From Strongylocentrotus purpuratus (taxonomy: Eukaryota; Echinodermata; Echinoidea; Camarodonta; Strongylocentrotidae): a DNA stretch of 64,000 bases. Below, one piece after another: positions 36,085 through 50,800 of this stretch. Every line of letters starts with the position of its first letter. Positions within the stretch are counted from its first letter, which is position 1. The notes under the pieces were generated by a model that was not told the origin of the DNA, ran no database searches, and saw only the letters and a program-made list of their open reading frames with translations. A program made the translations under genes and the position numbers. The stretch is from assembly GCF_000002235.5 (NCBI RefSeq), contig NW_022145596.1, forward strand, positions 4,894,352-4,958,351, given 5' to 3'.

Positions 36085-37010
36085 TTGTGCAAGGATATTA
36101 GCAACAGGCAAAGATTTATGGACCCAGCAGTGAAGGGTCTGTTAAGAATTGCCAAAAGATGGACATGTGTGTGCACAGATCCCTTACCAGATATGTAATT
36201 GTAAATTACATGTAGTTTACATGTACATGTATTTGGGCAAGGATGTTAGCAACCAGCCAAAGCTTTCTGCACCCAGCAGTGAAAGGTCTATTATGGAATG
36301 CTTAAGGATGTTTGTAAACAGATCCCTCACAAGATATATAAGTTGGCCTAAATTTGTGTCAGTAAATAGAACAAAATTATCTACAAGTATAGATGAGAAC
36401 CCCTCATCACCCCCCCCCCCCCCCTCTTATGGTCTGTGTTAGGATATCAGCAAGAGGTTCTGCAAAGGATGTATGTGAACGGATCCCTTGCCAGGTGTGT
36501 GGATTATATAGCCTAGATGCATTCAGAGGATGTCAATAGGCCTGTCCTCATCAGCCCGAGTTGGCTAAAATAACCCGCTATTTCTGATCCGGGAAATTAG
36601 CCAGATCAGTAATTACTGGGCTATTTGGCAGGTGAAGACGGGGTAATCTTCCCAAGATATCTTGGGCTAGTTTTCAAAATAGCTTGCAGGCTCGCAAGCA
36701 TGTGTTTCTAGCTGGTGAAGACACGATTTGTAACTTTTGGCTAGTTTCCTGGATCACAGAGGGCTATGATCCGGCCAACTCGGGCTGATGAAGACAGACC
36801 TATTATAAAATGTACCAGGTGTACACCCCCTCCCCTATTCCCAACTTAGTTTTAGGACAGGATATTCTAGGATATTAGGAACAGGGCAAGCTTATTGCAT
36901 CCAGTAGAGAAGGATCAGCCATGGTGTCTTTGACCTCATAGGTCTACCAAGGAATGCAAAGAAAGGTGTACACCCCTGTATGTGAATGGGGCCTTCACCA
37001 GGTGTTTGTT
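36085..37010. repeat. Diverged tandem units, interrupted by a MITE
   Basis: The phrase 'GGATATTAGCAACAGGCAAAG..GACCCAGCAGTGAAGGGTCT..ACAGATCCCTTACCAG' recurs with changes starting near 36096, 36240, 36441 (partial) and 36860. The MITE at 36538-36801 lies between the third and fourth units. Confidence 0.6.
36538..36801. mobile_element. MITE, AGGCCTGTC family, copy 2
   Basis: Ends are AGGCCTGTCCTCATCAGC and GCTGATGAAGACAGACCT, continuing inward as CCGAGTTGGC / GCCAACTCGG. It is the same family and internal layout as 11551-11799 (GATTTGTAACTT.. near the right arm in both). Confidence 0.78.
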
Positions 37011-37039
37011 CAGAGGATGTGAACATAATTGTCATAACA

Positions 37040-37186
37040 CAATCAAACCTGTCTATAAAGGCCTTTTCAGGGAAATAGAAAAAGTGGCCTTTCTGAACTA
37101 GTTCTACATCAAAAGGACGAATTCACCAGTCATCGATAGAAAAAGGTGGCCTTGATTATTAAATAAAGAAGTAGAAGGTTTGACTG
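37040..37186. mobile_element. MITE, CAGTCAAACC family, copy 1
   Basis: The left end CAATCAAACCTGTCTATAAA and right end GGTTTGACTG are near-inverses. Inverted GGCC.TTTT blocks lie inside. It resembles 50767-50922. Confidence 0.6.
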
Positions 37187-40100
37187 AAAGTCACTGTAAC
37201 TGCACATGAGGGAAATTCCCTAAACTTATCTTTCTACATTAAGTCTAGTCATAAGATCTGCCTCCACCATATTGTCTGTTTGGAGCCAAAAGTGCATTTA
37301 GTCACATCATTTTACACAGAATTACTGCCCATCTGTCTCCAGACAGACAGAATATGATGAGTAACTCATTAAACTACTTTGTTACTACTCAAATACTTCA
37401 GAAGATAAATCAGGCACTTGAGAATGAAGCTTCAATTCAACTTCATCGTATCTTATCTGTCTAGCGCCCTCTACGGCATTCAGGAGGAAGGAAGTTAGCA
37501 AATGACACATAACCCTGTAGTTTGCCCAGGGATCCAATCTATCAGCTTGGCTTTCCTTATCCTTGGGGTTTATCAAGATGACATTTTGCTTCAACAAGAA
37601 AGGCGCTCTTTCCGAAGATTAATAGGTTGCATAGGAAGGTCTACCTTTCACTTATTTAGTTATGCTGGCCACTGGGTCTAACTGAAATGTTTAACAGTGG
37701 GAAATCTTGGGGTTTTAAAGTTGACCAAGCTTCAGAGTTGAGACCAATCTTTATAGTTTATACCCTGTGTCAGATTTAGATTTTTTTTTGGAATATGGGC
37801 CTCTAAGTTTGTAAAAATGTAATTTTGCATTATGTAAAAGATATGTCCCTTCCCTGAGATCAGTGTACGGCCTACACTCTCTCTCCCCTAGGCCACTATT
37901 TTGTTAATTGATAGACATCAAATTACCTTTTATTTAGAGCCATGAACTCCTTTGGGATGTTCACCAAAACATGTTATTTGGTTGGGGTGAGTTTTTGTTT
38001 GCTTATTTGTTTTGTTTGTATTGTTTTATTTGTATATTTTTGTTATGTTTTGAAGGTGTATACAGTATACATTAACATCTTTAGTTGAATAAAACTGATG
38101 GAAGCTAATCAAATCTAATGATTCTTATATTATTATTATTTTTGTGTTATTTTTATCATTGTTGTTGTTGTTATTATTATAAGTAGTATTTTTTAATTAT
38201 TATTTTATCAGTATATTCTATACTGATAACTTCAACTTCACTCTAATATCCTGTATTAGACTAAACTACATTTAAAATGTAGGTTAGAGGCATGGGGAGG
38301 GAGGGGGGGGGGGAGTGATTTTCTGAATTTATTTAGCATAATAATGATACATGTCTGTATTCCAATAATACCATCAAGGTTTTAATTCATGCAGAAACAA
38401 TTGACAGCTATCAAAAATAAAATACAAGAAAATAACTGTGAACATAGATCTGCCACAGATAAATTTCTTGTGTACCGGTAATAGCTGATTTGTGCAAATG
38501 TTATAACATCTCACAGATGACCTTGTTTGTGGGCTTGCAAATTGCAGACAATATTCTATCATATACATGTACACATGTTGATACAATGTAAATGTATGAA
38601 TACAAGGAATATGTTGAAATCTTACAGGAAAGAATCATATTGATTTTGCCAAACAGTCAGACAATTTCCACAACTGTACATTGTTTTTATAGTTAATTGA
38701 AGAAGAGCTGTTTCAATTAGAGCAGTATGCACTGGTCAAGATAAACTCGGCAAGCTCCATGACCATATCTACCACTTAATTTTCCCTTAAACTTTGAGTG
38801 TGAGTTTAGAATCCTGGTACCCATGAAGCTTTCAAGATTAAAGATAGTTGGCACAATGTAGAAAGCTGGCCCCTTTTAACCAAATCATTTAGGAGACCTG
38901 TCTACTAGGTCTAATAGTTACAAGAATGTAGATTCACATGAGAGTCTGTAAACTTTAGTGTAGCTTATAAATGGTTTTAAGGTTATCTCATACTAATTAC
39001 ATGTAAAACTTGTGGATGTACGCATGGTTTTGGAAACTTCCAGTTTTAAACTACAAATGATCTCATGGTTTAAACCTGGAGGGTCCTAGGCTGAAGTTTT
39101 ATGCAGTGCAGTTTTATATTAATTTGAAGGTTTCTGCAGCTTGTGGTGACAATTGCTGCCTGCATATGGCTTGTAGTGAAAAACTGCAAGCACTTGTTTC
39201 GGTGTCGTGTGAACCAATGTCCGAAGTGAGTGTCAAAGTGATGTCAAGAAATATACAAAGAGAGAAAGAAATGGTAGAACTGTCTTGTTCTGCCAAGCTG
39301 GAAAATATATATATGATATTTCTATAAAATTGAAGAAGAATGCTATCCCCTGTACACTTATAGAGTGTAGAACATTTCTGCAGTAAGTTTGTGTTTTGAC
39401 TCAAATTATGAATATATTTAGCCTTAAAATGAAAGTAGCTAAATGTAATCATTTCCAGGTCTGCATATATATATACTTTAAAGATAATGCATGATAAGAC
39501 CATATGTGTAGGCAATCAAGAATATGCAGCCATCAGATGAAAAACAATGGACTATACAGAGTCATGAGCTGTCTGCAAGTGTCATAACAGCTGGGTAATA
39601 ATTAGTTGAGAGACAAGTCAACAACATCAATGATATGCATTTGGACAGCAAGAGAGACAAAGTTGCTTGGAACACTGGACCATAGAGAACCTGTCAGATC
39701 TCTGACTCACGCATTTCCTTTGCATTTAAATTTAGCTCCCCATGCCCCAGGAAGAAGAATGAATTATGGCAATGACTTTGTCCATGATGTTAAATCAAAT
39801 CAGACATTGAACAAGCTAGCTGCACTTGAAATGGTCAAGCTCTTGATAGTCTGAAAAGCCCAGCTGTCATTCAACTGAGAGACTGACATCTGAAGATGCA
39901 CTTGATTGTGTCAAAGGCCTCTAGATGACTCTCTCTGCATAGGACTTTACATATGTCAAGTTTGTGTTTTGACACGCTGCAATCTGCGAGCTATGACCGT
40001 GAATGGTACGTGATGTCATGCTTTGGCACAGGAACCAAGCCAAGAATCCTTTTTCGATAGATCTGTGTTTAGAATTGTGACATCAATGTGAGTCGTGCGA

Positions 40101-40380
40101 CATCTGAATGAACCAATCGCCGAGAATCCCGCAGAAATGCAGAGGTATCATGGTGCTATTTCTGCCAGCTCTGAAAAATCAACAGAATAATATACCGAAT
40201 GTAGAAGAGCTCTCAGCTGGCAATTGCTGATTGATTCCGAAGCTCAGGAAGCTAATTGTTGATTGTAAATGAACTTGTATTTAGAAATTGCCATAGTAAA
40301 ACAAATTCTACTGGTAAGATCAGCAAACCCGCCGGGTAAAGTGACGCGGAGACTGCTCACTTCCTTCTCCTATTTTTAAG

Positions 40381-40490
40381 TGGATGTGATTCAATTGCTA
40401 GAAATTAATTGGAACCGATTGGAGTAAATGCTCTGAAGAAAATGGCGGGAAAAACGTGGTTGAACTGCTTGAAGCACCAGGAGGCTAAAG
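40381..40490 (+). CDS. Plus-strand gene, first coding exon
   Basis: A good acceptor (TCTCCTATTTTTAAG, AG at 40379-40380) precedes 61 bp of 5' UTR. ATG at 40442 starts MAGKTWLNCLKHQEAK, and the exon ends with one base (phase 1) before the donor GTAGGT at 40491. An in-frame TAA at 40406-40408 makes this ATG the first possible start in the exon. The one-base overhang joins cleanly to the exon at 50443 to give G17. Confidence 0.72.
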
Positions 40491-43400
40491 GTAGGTGATA
40501 AATGGTCATACTCTACCCTGGACAATTTGTGGATGATACTGATAGTACTTTTTAGGAATCAACAGGACATGTGTACCATGAGTTTTCTATTTGGAGGTAG
40601 AAAGGTTTTGATTCACATCATACTACACATAGTCACATAGTTAATTTCCTTCTTGCTCCAAACAGACAAAACTATTACAGTAATGCCTGATTTGCTTTCT
40701 GTATTTATCCCATTTTTATCAGTATCTTTCTTGGACTTAAAGTGACTTCTTGCATGTTTCTGAGTTGTACACAAAAAGAAGGTTCCTCATTTTCTGTCTT
40801 TTCTGAGCTACAGTGTACTTTAAACTTTGTATTGAAGTTATTAGGCAGATTTGGTTTACTTGTAGTCATGTCAATTTATAGTCGAAACTGAAAATTTATC
40901 TCCCAATATTACCCGTTACTCAAGTACCTATGAAATGAGCTCTTGGAAAATGAATTCAAGTTTTCCCCTTTTCGAAATGAATGGGAAGTCATGACGTTCT
41001 TGTGGTTTACCCTTTTCTAACACTAGGGGCATTTGCACTGCAATCAAAACAGATGGTTTTTAAAATTGTTTTTTCTGTAGTGTAACTGGGCCTCACATGT
41101 ATATTTGTTTGCGACTGTATTGATAATTTGAATATCATGTCAAAACATCAATGAAATTGCTCTGTGAAAGAGGACAGTCTAGCCTAATTATACTTCACAC
41201 TTTTGATGTACAATTTTCTATGTTTCAGAATATAGAGTGATGTTGAAACATAAAACAGTTGCTATCTATTTTGGGATTTATTCATGATAAGTTGATAACT
41301 GAAGGGGCTGGTGTTCAGGAAAATAAAAATCTGTATTGACATGTAGTGTATGTGAGGATTTTAAAGGGAATGAGTATGAAGAGAGAGAGGAGAAAGGGAG
41401 GGAGAGAGAGGGAGATCGAGATAGGGAGATCGAGATGGGAGATGAAGAGGTAGATCGAGAGAGACAGAGAGAGGGAGAGATAGGGGATGAAGAGGGAATA
41501 AGAATGAGTGCAATCATCATGAAATTGTAGACATTTGTTTCAAATTGATTCTTTTATAGTAATGCCATTTACTTTACCACCGGTTAAAATGGGGATACAC
41601 TATGAGTATGAATGCTTGTTTTGTTTAAAGGTTCCTATGCATTCTGAGGATTGTTCATTTATAAAGTCCATGCATATGTACTTGACAGGATGTCGCACTT
41701 AAATGGATTGAAGTCTCCTTATCTACATAATAACTTTCCCCTACATGTACAGTTGTAGTTCCTCACGTTGATGTGATGTAATCACACTCATATTTATGAT
41801 ATATCAAGAGGTCAACAATTGACTTGTAAGTTGTCACTGTCGTGCAAGTGGATAGAAAGATTTGCCTGAAACACATGTACAGAAATAGCAGTATGTTTTT
41901 GTTGCCCTGGGACATTGGGCACTCTGCAAAGTAGCCTTAAAAATACTTCTTTGCTCATTAGATCTCTCTTATCAAAAATTTATTAAAGGAATTAAAATCA
42001 AAAGTGTGATTTTATAGTTGCTAATTGTATGAACACGTTTCTTCTTTTTGTCAGAGCTCTTTCACATTACCTGATCGCTAGCTGTAACAGCTTCCCAAAC
42101 TTCTTCTTTTACGTATTCACCAATATATTCACAAACTATTTAAAGATAGTCTGTTTGGAGTCAGAAGGGCGATAGCTCTTTGTTCAAGTTTATACATGTA
42201 TGTGTAAGTGAACAACCTTTTGGCTCCTAACAGATAATATGGTTTCTGTTTGTTTTTTTATTTAAAAAAGTGCATTTAAAGGTTTTCTTTAATCTGATTG
42301 TTTTTGCAAATTTGATGTGTGTGGAAGATGTGTAAGAGAAAGGAAGAAAGAGAGAGAGAGAGAAAGGAAAAAGAAAGAGAGAGAGAGAAAGGAAAGAAAA
42401 GAAGAAAGAGAGAGAGAGAAAGGAAGAAAGAGAGAGAAAGAGGAGAGAGAGAGACAGAGACAGAGACAGAGGAGAGACAGAGAGAGACAGGGAGAGACAG
42501 AGAGACAGAGAGAGACAGAGAGAGAGAGGGGGGGGGGTGGGAGGGAAGGGGGAGGGACAGAGGGGATGACTTTATCTTTGAAATGCACATTATAAACAAT
42601 CCTTATGCTATTAATTGGCAAAGCTCATAGCGTGAAACAGTAGTCAGCAGCGGAAACAACTCTGTGAATCCAATTAACCTATAATTACACAGACATAAAT
42701 AGGCTTTTGTCATTCATCAGTGTTTAATAATGATATTTCACATCCCCGGCAGGCCTAATCAGATGGAAAAAACATACTACATGTATATATCATATTTTAA
42801 AGGTCACATATGCTTTTGGTAATTTGAAACTATATTAGTTGTTTCATTCTTTGGAGAAGCATAATTGCTAGCCGTATTGGCACTTTTAAATGCCACTACT
42901 CTGGCACCTTTCCAGTAGCTTCCTACTCTAGTAAGCACCAGCCTCATATGCCATAACTTATACATTGTTGATCATGCATTCTTCTTACTGATTAGAAACA
43001 GTTATTTTTATTTTCTTATTAGCTCTTTCAGGAGCTCTATGTAAAACTATTGTGTTTAAAAAAAAAAAGTAATTGTCTTTTAATGACAGGGTAAGATTGA
43101 TTTTCATGTTTTAAACTAGTAAAAAATGAAGGGGGGGGGGGGTCTCCCTTTGCCTAAAATAAAAAAAATGGGGTAAATATTAAGAGTTTGGAGATGATAA
43201 GGGGGCAGTTACTGAGAGCCAGAAGGGCATTAATTACATGTGCCGGTTATACAGCGTATACATGTGTTAACGCCTCACTGGCTGTTAAAGCTCATGATGA
43301 TCTTAAGTTGGAATCAGATGATAGCTAAAAGCAGATGAATAAGTTTGATTTGGAACTCCTCATCTGGTTGCATGCACGGTGACACGTACGGTACATGCTC

Positions 43401-44755
43401 ATGTTCACAACATTTCTCATGCTTAGTGCAGTTCTATCTCAAACCTTCATCTAAAAGCCACTCCCTGCTTCTTCCTTGCCCTAATCCCCACCCACGAACA
43501 TGTACCTTGCCACATCTGTAGGTAAATGTACTCCCTGACATCAAATATTCATGTTTAGGAAACATGTCGACACGTATACGTACATGTACAACATCCTTTC
43601 CCCAAAAGTATCTGCGGCTGGCAGATTAGCAGCCTCAAACAGGCGAAGATTGGCTGAGAACTTATCTAGATCTAAAGATACGAGGCGGTAATCTGGCGAC
43701 GTCTTAAGGTAGCATTTGGGAGGGATCGCAGCAAAGACGGGATGTGTCTAAAAATTGCTCCAGAGGGCTCTCGTAGCTCCTAGAGCACCCTAATGCGAGG
43801 ATTCCGAGGAAGTTGGTGGCTCTTCTTGGATCCATAGGGTGTGGGAAGTGTGGTATTGAGGCACATGGGAACCTAGAGCAGATGGATTTGAGGGGTATAG
43901 GGGATCATGGATTCTTACTAGTAGTTTCATGGTGGGATATGGATCGAAAGGAAAAGGGGATACTGAACTCTCAACTGAAAACGACATGATCCCATTTAAT
44001 GTGTACATGCTTGCGTATCATGCTATGCCATGCTACCCTGTATGTATGTGATACGCTGTATGTATGTGATACGTATTCTTTGAATGATAAAAATCATACA
44101 CAAAGCTAGAGACCATAACACTCACAATAATTCAAGAATATAATGAGGTGTAGTACATGAATGTGTCATAGTCGAGTGGTTTGAGCATCAGTACTATTAT
44201 TATTTGGCAACACATTCATCTACATTTGTTTACACATTTACATGGGTTTTCCAAACTAATTTATCTCCTGTTTTTATGTAGAATATAAATGTTTGTTCAT
44301 GAAACCAGTGATGCAGTCATGCATCTGAGGTACATGTCCATGTAATACACCCCTACATGTATGAACAAGAATTGGAAACATGTTCTGACATACCAGTTAA
44401 CATTTCCCTTCAGGCTGGATTGATGCAGACACTTATAAATTATAATTCATTTAATTTATCATGAATGAAAGAAATGAAAAGGGTCTGCATCAATCCAGAA
44501 ACAAAAATAAAGACAAAAATTGAAATGAAGTGACCTATTCACCCCAGTGTTCTGCAGTATCTCACCCCATTTTATGGTCATGAATAGGAAAGGAGTATAG
44601 AAGAGGAAGAACATGAAAAGGTGTGTACGTCTCCTGATGAAGGATGTTGTTTTTCCTGGATGATTCATACACAAATTCTGTCTGGGCTGCGATTCATGAT
44701 TGATTCACAATGTCAGAGAAATTGATGAAAAATTAGATTTTTTACATGATGGTGA

Positions 44756-44804
<49 letters not shown>

Positions 44805-47800
44805 TGATGAGAGTAGTCTGCAGACAAAGACTTTTAGCTGGCACATAAACACTTTTTTTTAAATAATTTTTTTAATAATCTTTATTCAGATACAAAATCA
44901 AGGATAACATCATACATCAATATTAATAACAAGCATTTCATCACATGTTTAAATGAGATCAATTTATAAACATGTATTGAAAGCAGATTGTAGATGTATT
45001 TCCTGTAAATCATTAATTATAAACACCTTTATAATATCTTGAACAGAGCCTACAGTAGTTCTGCCAGTCTCTCGCTCTGTCAAATAAGGAGTGGTTAAAG
45101 TACTAAGCCTATGGGAGTGCATGCACTACACCATTAGTCTCTTTAGTCTCGAAGTTCAGACACTTTGTTACACACTACAACCCACAAGGGTGCAAATTAG
45201 GGTATGAGAGAGAGAGAGAGAGAGAGAGAGAACCATGTAGAAGAGGGATCAAGCAAAAAAGGAAGGAAGTTTTGTAAGGATGTATGTTTGTCATCATACA
45301 GACAGCTGTACATCAAGGAGTTACTCGTATCAGACTATAGACATCAAGCTCACCTACAATGTCGGCTATTTTCAGTGTACAGTAAACGTCTAAATATGGG
45401 GCACATTTTCAAGGGTAAAGCGATATGTAGGCATCAATAGCCTGTATTTCACAAATTATAATAATATATATATATTTGACCCCCCCCCCCATCCTGATGA
45501 TACATGTAGAATGATTAGATGTGAAATACGTTTACATGTACATGTATAGTTGTCCAGCTTCTATAATTTGTCCTTATCTTACTTCTTCACGATGCCTGCA
45601 TTTTCAATGATATAAAAGTATGTTATGATATGGTTTACTATTCCATTTCATTTTAAAGTCATAAATTTGTTTGTAAGAAAAAATTGTTCCAAAATCTTTT
45701 ACTTTTAATCAATGCATGCATGCAGTTGTAGCATTGTGTGCTACATGTACTGTAGATAACTTTGGTATGATAATCATATGACTATATATCACACATATTT
45801 CTATTCTTATTTATGAAATGTGTTGGTTTTAAGGTATGCAGTTGCTGTATTACTATTATGATTTACTTTCAATATTGAATACCTTTCCCATACACACATG
45901 TGGTTCCGTTACGTTTGGTAATGATTAAATCATGCACATCTATGTACATTGTATGATATCATTTATGATATTTATTGGTGTATGACATGATCGCGACCAT
46001 ACAAATGTAAACACTCCAGTCGCTTCATGTGGCCCGCAGAGTGTAAACATTTGAAATCCAAATCTGAAATGAATCCATAACTGTTGTGAAATACAGCCGC
46101 AGAAATGTGGGTATGTCTCTCTTCCCGTCACAAAAAACCACACTAATGTGACTTGTGAGGCGGAGAAAATGTATTTTACTGACAGACATTTCCTGGAAGC
46201 AAAACACCTTTCAGATTATTGTCTTGCGTTATTGGCTATAGAATGAAGCCTTGTATGAAGTAGATAAAAGTACATGTACGGTACTGTACGTCAACTGCTT
46301 GCATTCAGGAGCATATATAGTTCTGCAGGTAGCATAAAGGATTCAACAAGTCCTATAATATTGATGACAATTTAATGAAACAAAATAAGTACAACATCTT
46401 TTAAATTATCAAACTTTCGAAGCAGCTGAATTTGATTGATATACAGTAAAGATGTTAGGGTAAAGCATGGGTTTGCCCATTCATTCTTAAAATTATCAAA
46501 AGAAGTCTATATATTCCTAATTGTTATTGGTAGAGAATTCCACAGTGGAGGAGCTGATGCCATGAAGGATCGGCTTCCATGTATACATGTGTGTATCCAT
46601 GTCACATACATTTTGTTATGTACAGCCAGGAGATGTTGTGATGAGGATCAAAGAGTACGTAGTACTGCAGTGAATCTGATTGTTTTATGTACTTTTCATT
46701 TCATAGATGTATCCCTCAATATGCAATTATGCATCCATGAATAAATAAGTCTTCTTTTTTTTAATTTGTAGAAGGTACTGCACTGTACAGTACATGTAAA
46801 GCGTGCATAGTATAATGTTGGCCTACATGTACATATACACTAATTTGTTTTTAACTTTTATTGATGAAATTTGCCATGAGATGTGAAATATTTAGCTGAT
46901 TTATTAATCAGTAAACCACCAAAATACCTGATTATATAGGACTAAAGAAAAAGACATACAGGCCTATTTGTCACTTCCAATCTCTTAATGACACTACACA
47001 AAGCAAAATGGGTCCATTGTGTTTCGTAAGCAATCAATTCAGACTCTGTTTGTTTGTTTTTGATACTGCTGTATGGAATTATATTTACCAAATTATGGTT
47101 CATGCTTGGATGAATGCTAGGGCTTTTGTTTATTTTATAGTGTTTACAGATTATGATTCATTCCATTGAGTCAGATGTTAAATATTACACAGTGCAAAAG
47201 TAAACATTTAAATTGTATTCAGTTTTATTGATGTTTATTAAATCTATCCAAATTTATTTTGATTGCCTGTCTCAGGCAAAATTGAGTTTATAATCACATG
47301 TTGTTGCCAAAATGATTGATTTTGTAGTGCAGATCAAATTTGATTGCTTATTGATTTGTACACTCATTTGTGGATAACCTGCCTACATATGCATGTAAGT
47401 AAACATTTATTTGATTAATGAGCTAATTAACTGAGTGATCTTGTAATGAGACATGATTATTTATAAATACATTGTCCATGTACATGTACATGTACTTCAG
47501 CCGGATAGCACAGGAATTGTGGATAGTGTTGCATTTAATTGTCTACCGGTATGTGAGTCTTTTTGTGAGAAATACCCCTACATGTAGAACTTGAAATTTG
47601 GAGATAAAAAAGTAAAGAAATACTATTACAAACTGTAGTTTTACACAATTTCTACTTGTTTCATATTTGTTGTTATCATTTTCTCTTATTGTATTATAAA
47701 ATAGAAAATTTACATGTACATGTATTAGAAATTCATTTCTCATTATATAAAATGCTATTTATATGGTGTGTTGAAAATATTATGATTCTCCATATGTAAA

Positions 47801-50800
47801 GAGAAATGTATCATCTAATGTGCTAAATAAACATAAAATATTGTTTTGGTTATCGTACATGTAAATGTACATGTAGTTCTACTATTACGACAAAAATCTG
47901 TATAAACCTGGAGAATTCATTGACCCATAAGGTAATATATTGCAGCGCTTCAAATATAGCTTCTTCTTTGTCTTTCTGCCTGGATGAATCTAGCTTTATT
48001 GGCATCTGTCTTACCCTGCAAATCCTGAAAATGATGTAGTCATGAAATTAAAAAAGGATCTCTGTCTCTATGACTTCTTCTCAGAATACAGGTGATACAT
48101 GTAGCAATAGCATGTATTGTCTGTTGAGAGCAGCTACATTGTATAGGGCCAAATGTAAAACAAAATGAATTCTGGGCCCCATTTCACAAAACTTGTCATC
48201 AGTGACAAATGACAGTTTTTGTTATAAGCTAGTGAAATTCTTGCTTCTGATTGGTTATCAGCAGATTTGTCACTGATTTTTGTCATTTGTCATTGAAAAA
48301 TGTAATTGAAAAAAGGTCATGCAAATTGCATTGTGAAAGAAACTGTCTGGAACAATTGGGAAAAAGGGGGATTATGTAGTTTGTAAGAATTGAGTTTTTG
48401 GAATGATAAAAAAGAAAAGATACATGTATATTGACTCAGTTGTAGTGCTGCAGATCATATACACTGCACACTGAAGTGGATAAGTGGGACTATATGCACA
48501 AATGTTTGGCCCAAACTGTTCAGCGATTTCCTCATCATATTTCTAATATTAGGGCAATTGAAGACTTTGAAGTGCAATCCTATTCATAAGACATTTTCAG
48601 TCTGCAAGCACTCTACTTTACTTCGTAAGGCCTTGAGCAGAGCCTACATGTAGATCTAGATACAAATTATGTATGTCAGCTAGTCTCTGACTGTGTCAAA
48701 AGTACAGAGTCTATATTGTAGTCTGACAGTGCACAACAACTGACATGGGTTTGTGCATGCAAACTAGTACATTTCCACTATTATATTCTCCAAAACTGAT
48801 GTACAAGGATTGGAAATTGATATACACATACATGTTTTACCAGAACTCAACCTTCTCTTTGTGTATGAAAGCTATATTGGTTAATGCCTTTCTGGCTCTT
48901 GGCCTCTAGTAGCCGCTCTACACATCATATGATTGACAGTTCATTGTTTCAATCTGTTAAGTCGTTTAATATTTTTCAAATCCTTTGTACCGCTAGGGTA
49001 ATCACTTGCATGCTCTAGTGTAGAGGCAGATCTTATAAACATGTGGGAAATATAACATCGTCAATGAAGTGGTCATGATGAATGAAATTCGCAGATGACA
49101 GATGGATGGACTGGAAAGGATCAAAATCGTGCAGGAAACGACTTCTTCCATTAAAAGAGGTTGTAGTTACAAAATGGAATATACTGATTGGGTTTGCTGG
49201 ATCTCCTAAATATGGTTTTCTTTAGATAAGATGAGATTTGCTCTTTTGCATTTTTCTGTTCATCAAAGCTGTGTAGGCTTTTCAACAGCTCTTTTTTGTT
49301 CAAAGCAAAATTTACTTGTTTTACTTTTGTATAATTTTACACTGGGTTACAGAAGACATTTTGTTACATGTATGTGCCAAGACAATTGATTTCGCAAATT
49401 GTCTGCTTTAATTTGATATAATTATCTCATTTTTGTACTCATTTGTGTAATTTAAATACTCCATAGAAATGTCAGCCTACAATGTACATGTACATGTGTA
49501 CATGTCCACATGGTTTAATTAGATATGACCTTCATATAATTTTTTCTCTGCATGAATTTTTCAGTTGGTATCAGATTACTGTATGAAACCAATCATCCCT
49601 CCATTCTCATTCATCCTACCATAGTAGGTCCATGGTCCTACAGAGTCAAAGCAATTTGCTGGATGGCCAGTAATACATTCATTATTCATTTTGCAGGGGG
49701 TATTGTAGCAATTATTATAATCAGACATAATAAAATTATCTTGCAACGTCATTTAGTGTGTGAATTGGTTCAGAATATATTTCTCAACCTCACATATTTT
49801 GTTTGATGTAGAAAGCTTTGTTCTCATAGACACATACGTACATGTACGTGTTTCCAGGAAAATGCCTTTAATGAGTAAAGTTGGTCAGCTCCGGTTGAAT
49901 ACAGACCATGGTGAGCTCGATCGCTTCAACAGAAGCATGTTTTCTGCATTTTGTCAGTAGAACACAAAGGAGTTGATTCAATTTTAATCCCATTTTTAAA
50001 TATCTTTTAGACCACCATTCAATTTCACTTTTACTTTGATTGTTGTTCATTGAGGATCTTCTTCTACAACAGCTGAGAAGAACTAATACTAATGCTTCAA
50101 TCCCGTAATAGGCAGCAAAAGATTTTCTTTTTTTTTAGATGGCAATAGTTATTATGTATTGAATCTTATTCCTTGCTTTGTCAAATATGTTATACTGATA
50201 AACATGTGGTCATTGCATATGTATCAGTGTATGTACCCCTAGTCTTTTAGAAGATTGGCCGATCTGTTGAGCGATCATGGATACCGGTAGTCATATTTCT
50301 TTAGTTACATCTTTTCTCATCCTTTTTTTTGTTTAATAATCCAGGTCACACAAAGAAAAAGAGTGCAATCACAACAACGTAATAACTGGGTAGTCATTTG
50401 TTTATGACATCTATTCTCATCCTTTTTTTATTGTTAATCCAGGTCACACAAAGAAAAAGAGTGACCTAAAAGGACGCGATCACGACACCGCAATAACAGC
50501 CGACCCTCAGAGCGGCCAGAGAAGCGAACCAGAGGGCTGCATCGATCCCCACCAAGACGATATATCCATCACAGAGGACCTCATCGATCCCGAGTACCTC
50601 CTTGATCCTCCCGAGAACTGGCGCTTGGACATCAATGCCACGAGCGCCAAGGAGTTAAAATCAAACGGACATTGCGGAGGAGCTGCAAGGAAGCGAGACA
50701 GAAGACTTGTTAAGAAAGAGGAAAGAGATTTTGCAGAAGGTCAGTTTGATATTTTACACTATCCTACAGTCAAACCTGCTTTAGTGACCACCTGTCTATA

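Larger units (their letters stand above)
35327..40380. other. Non-coding stretch upstream of the plus-strand gene's start exon
   Basis: No coding exon was recognised. It holds four diverged tandem units near 36085-37010, two MITEs (36538-36801, 37040-37186) and A/T-rich sequence. If the leader exon at 35171 is real, this is the first intron. Confidence 0.55.
40491..50442 (+). other. Intron 1 of the plus-strand gene (10 kb)
   Basis: No additional exon was recognised. It contains GA-rich tracts (about 41380-41500, 42340-42540, 44757-44798, 45207-45231), poly-G/C runs (43131, 45480), a MITE fragment (48174-48297), several AGAGCCAGAAGGGC motifs, and many ACATGT palindromes, for example around 47478 and 49484. 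A minus-strand A/T-rich tail with AATAAA near 44890 may be the 3' end of an old retroelement. Confidence 0.6.
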
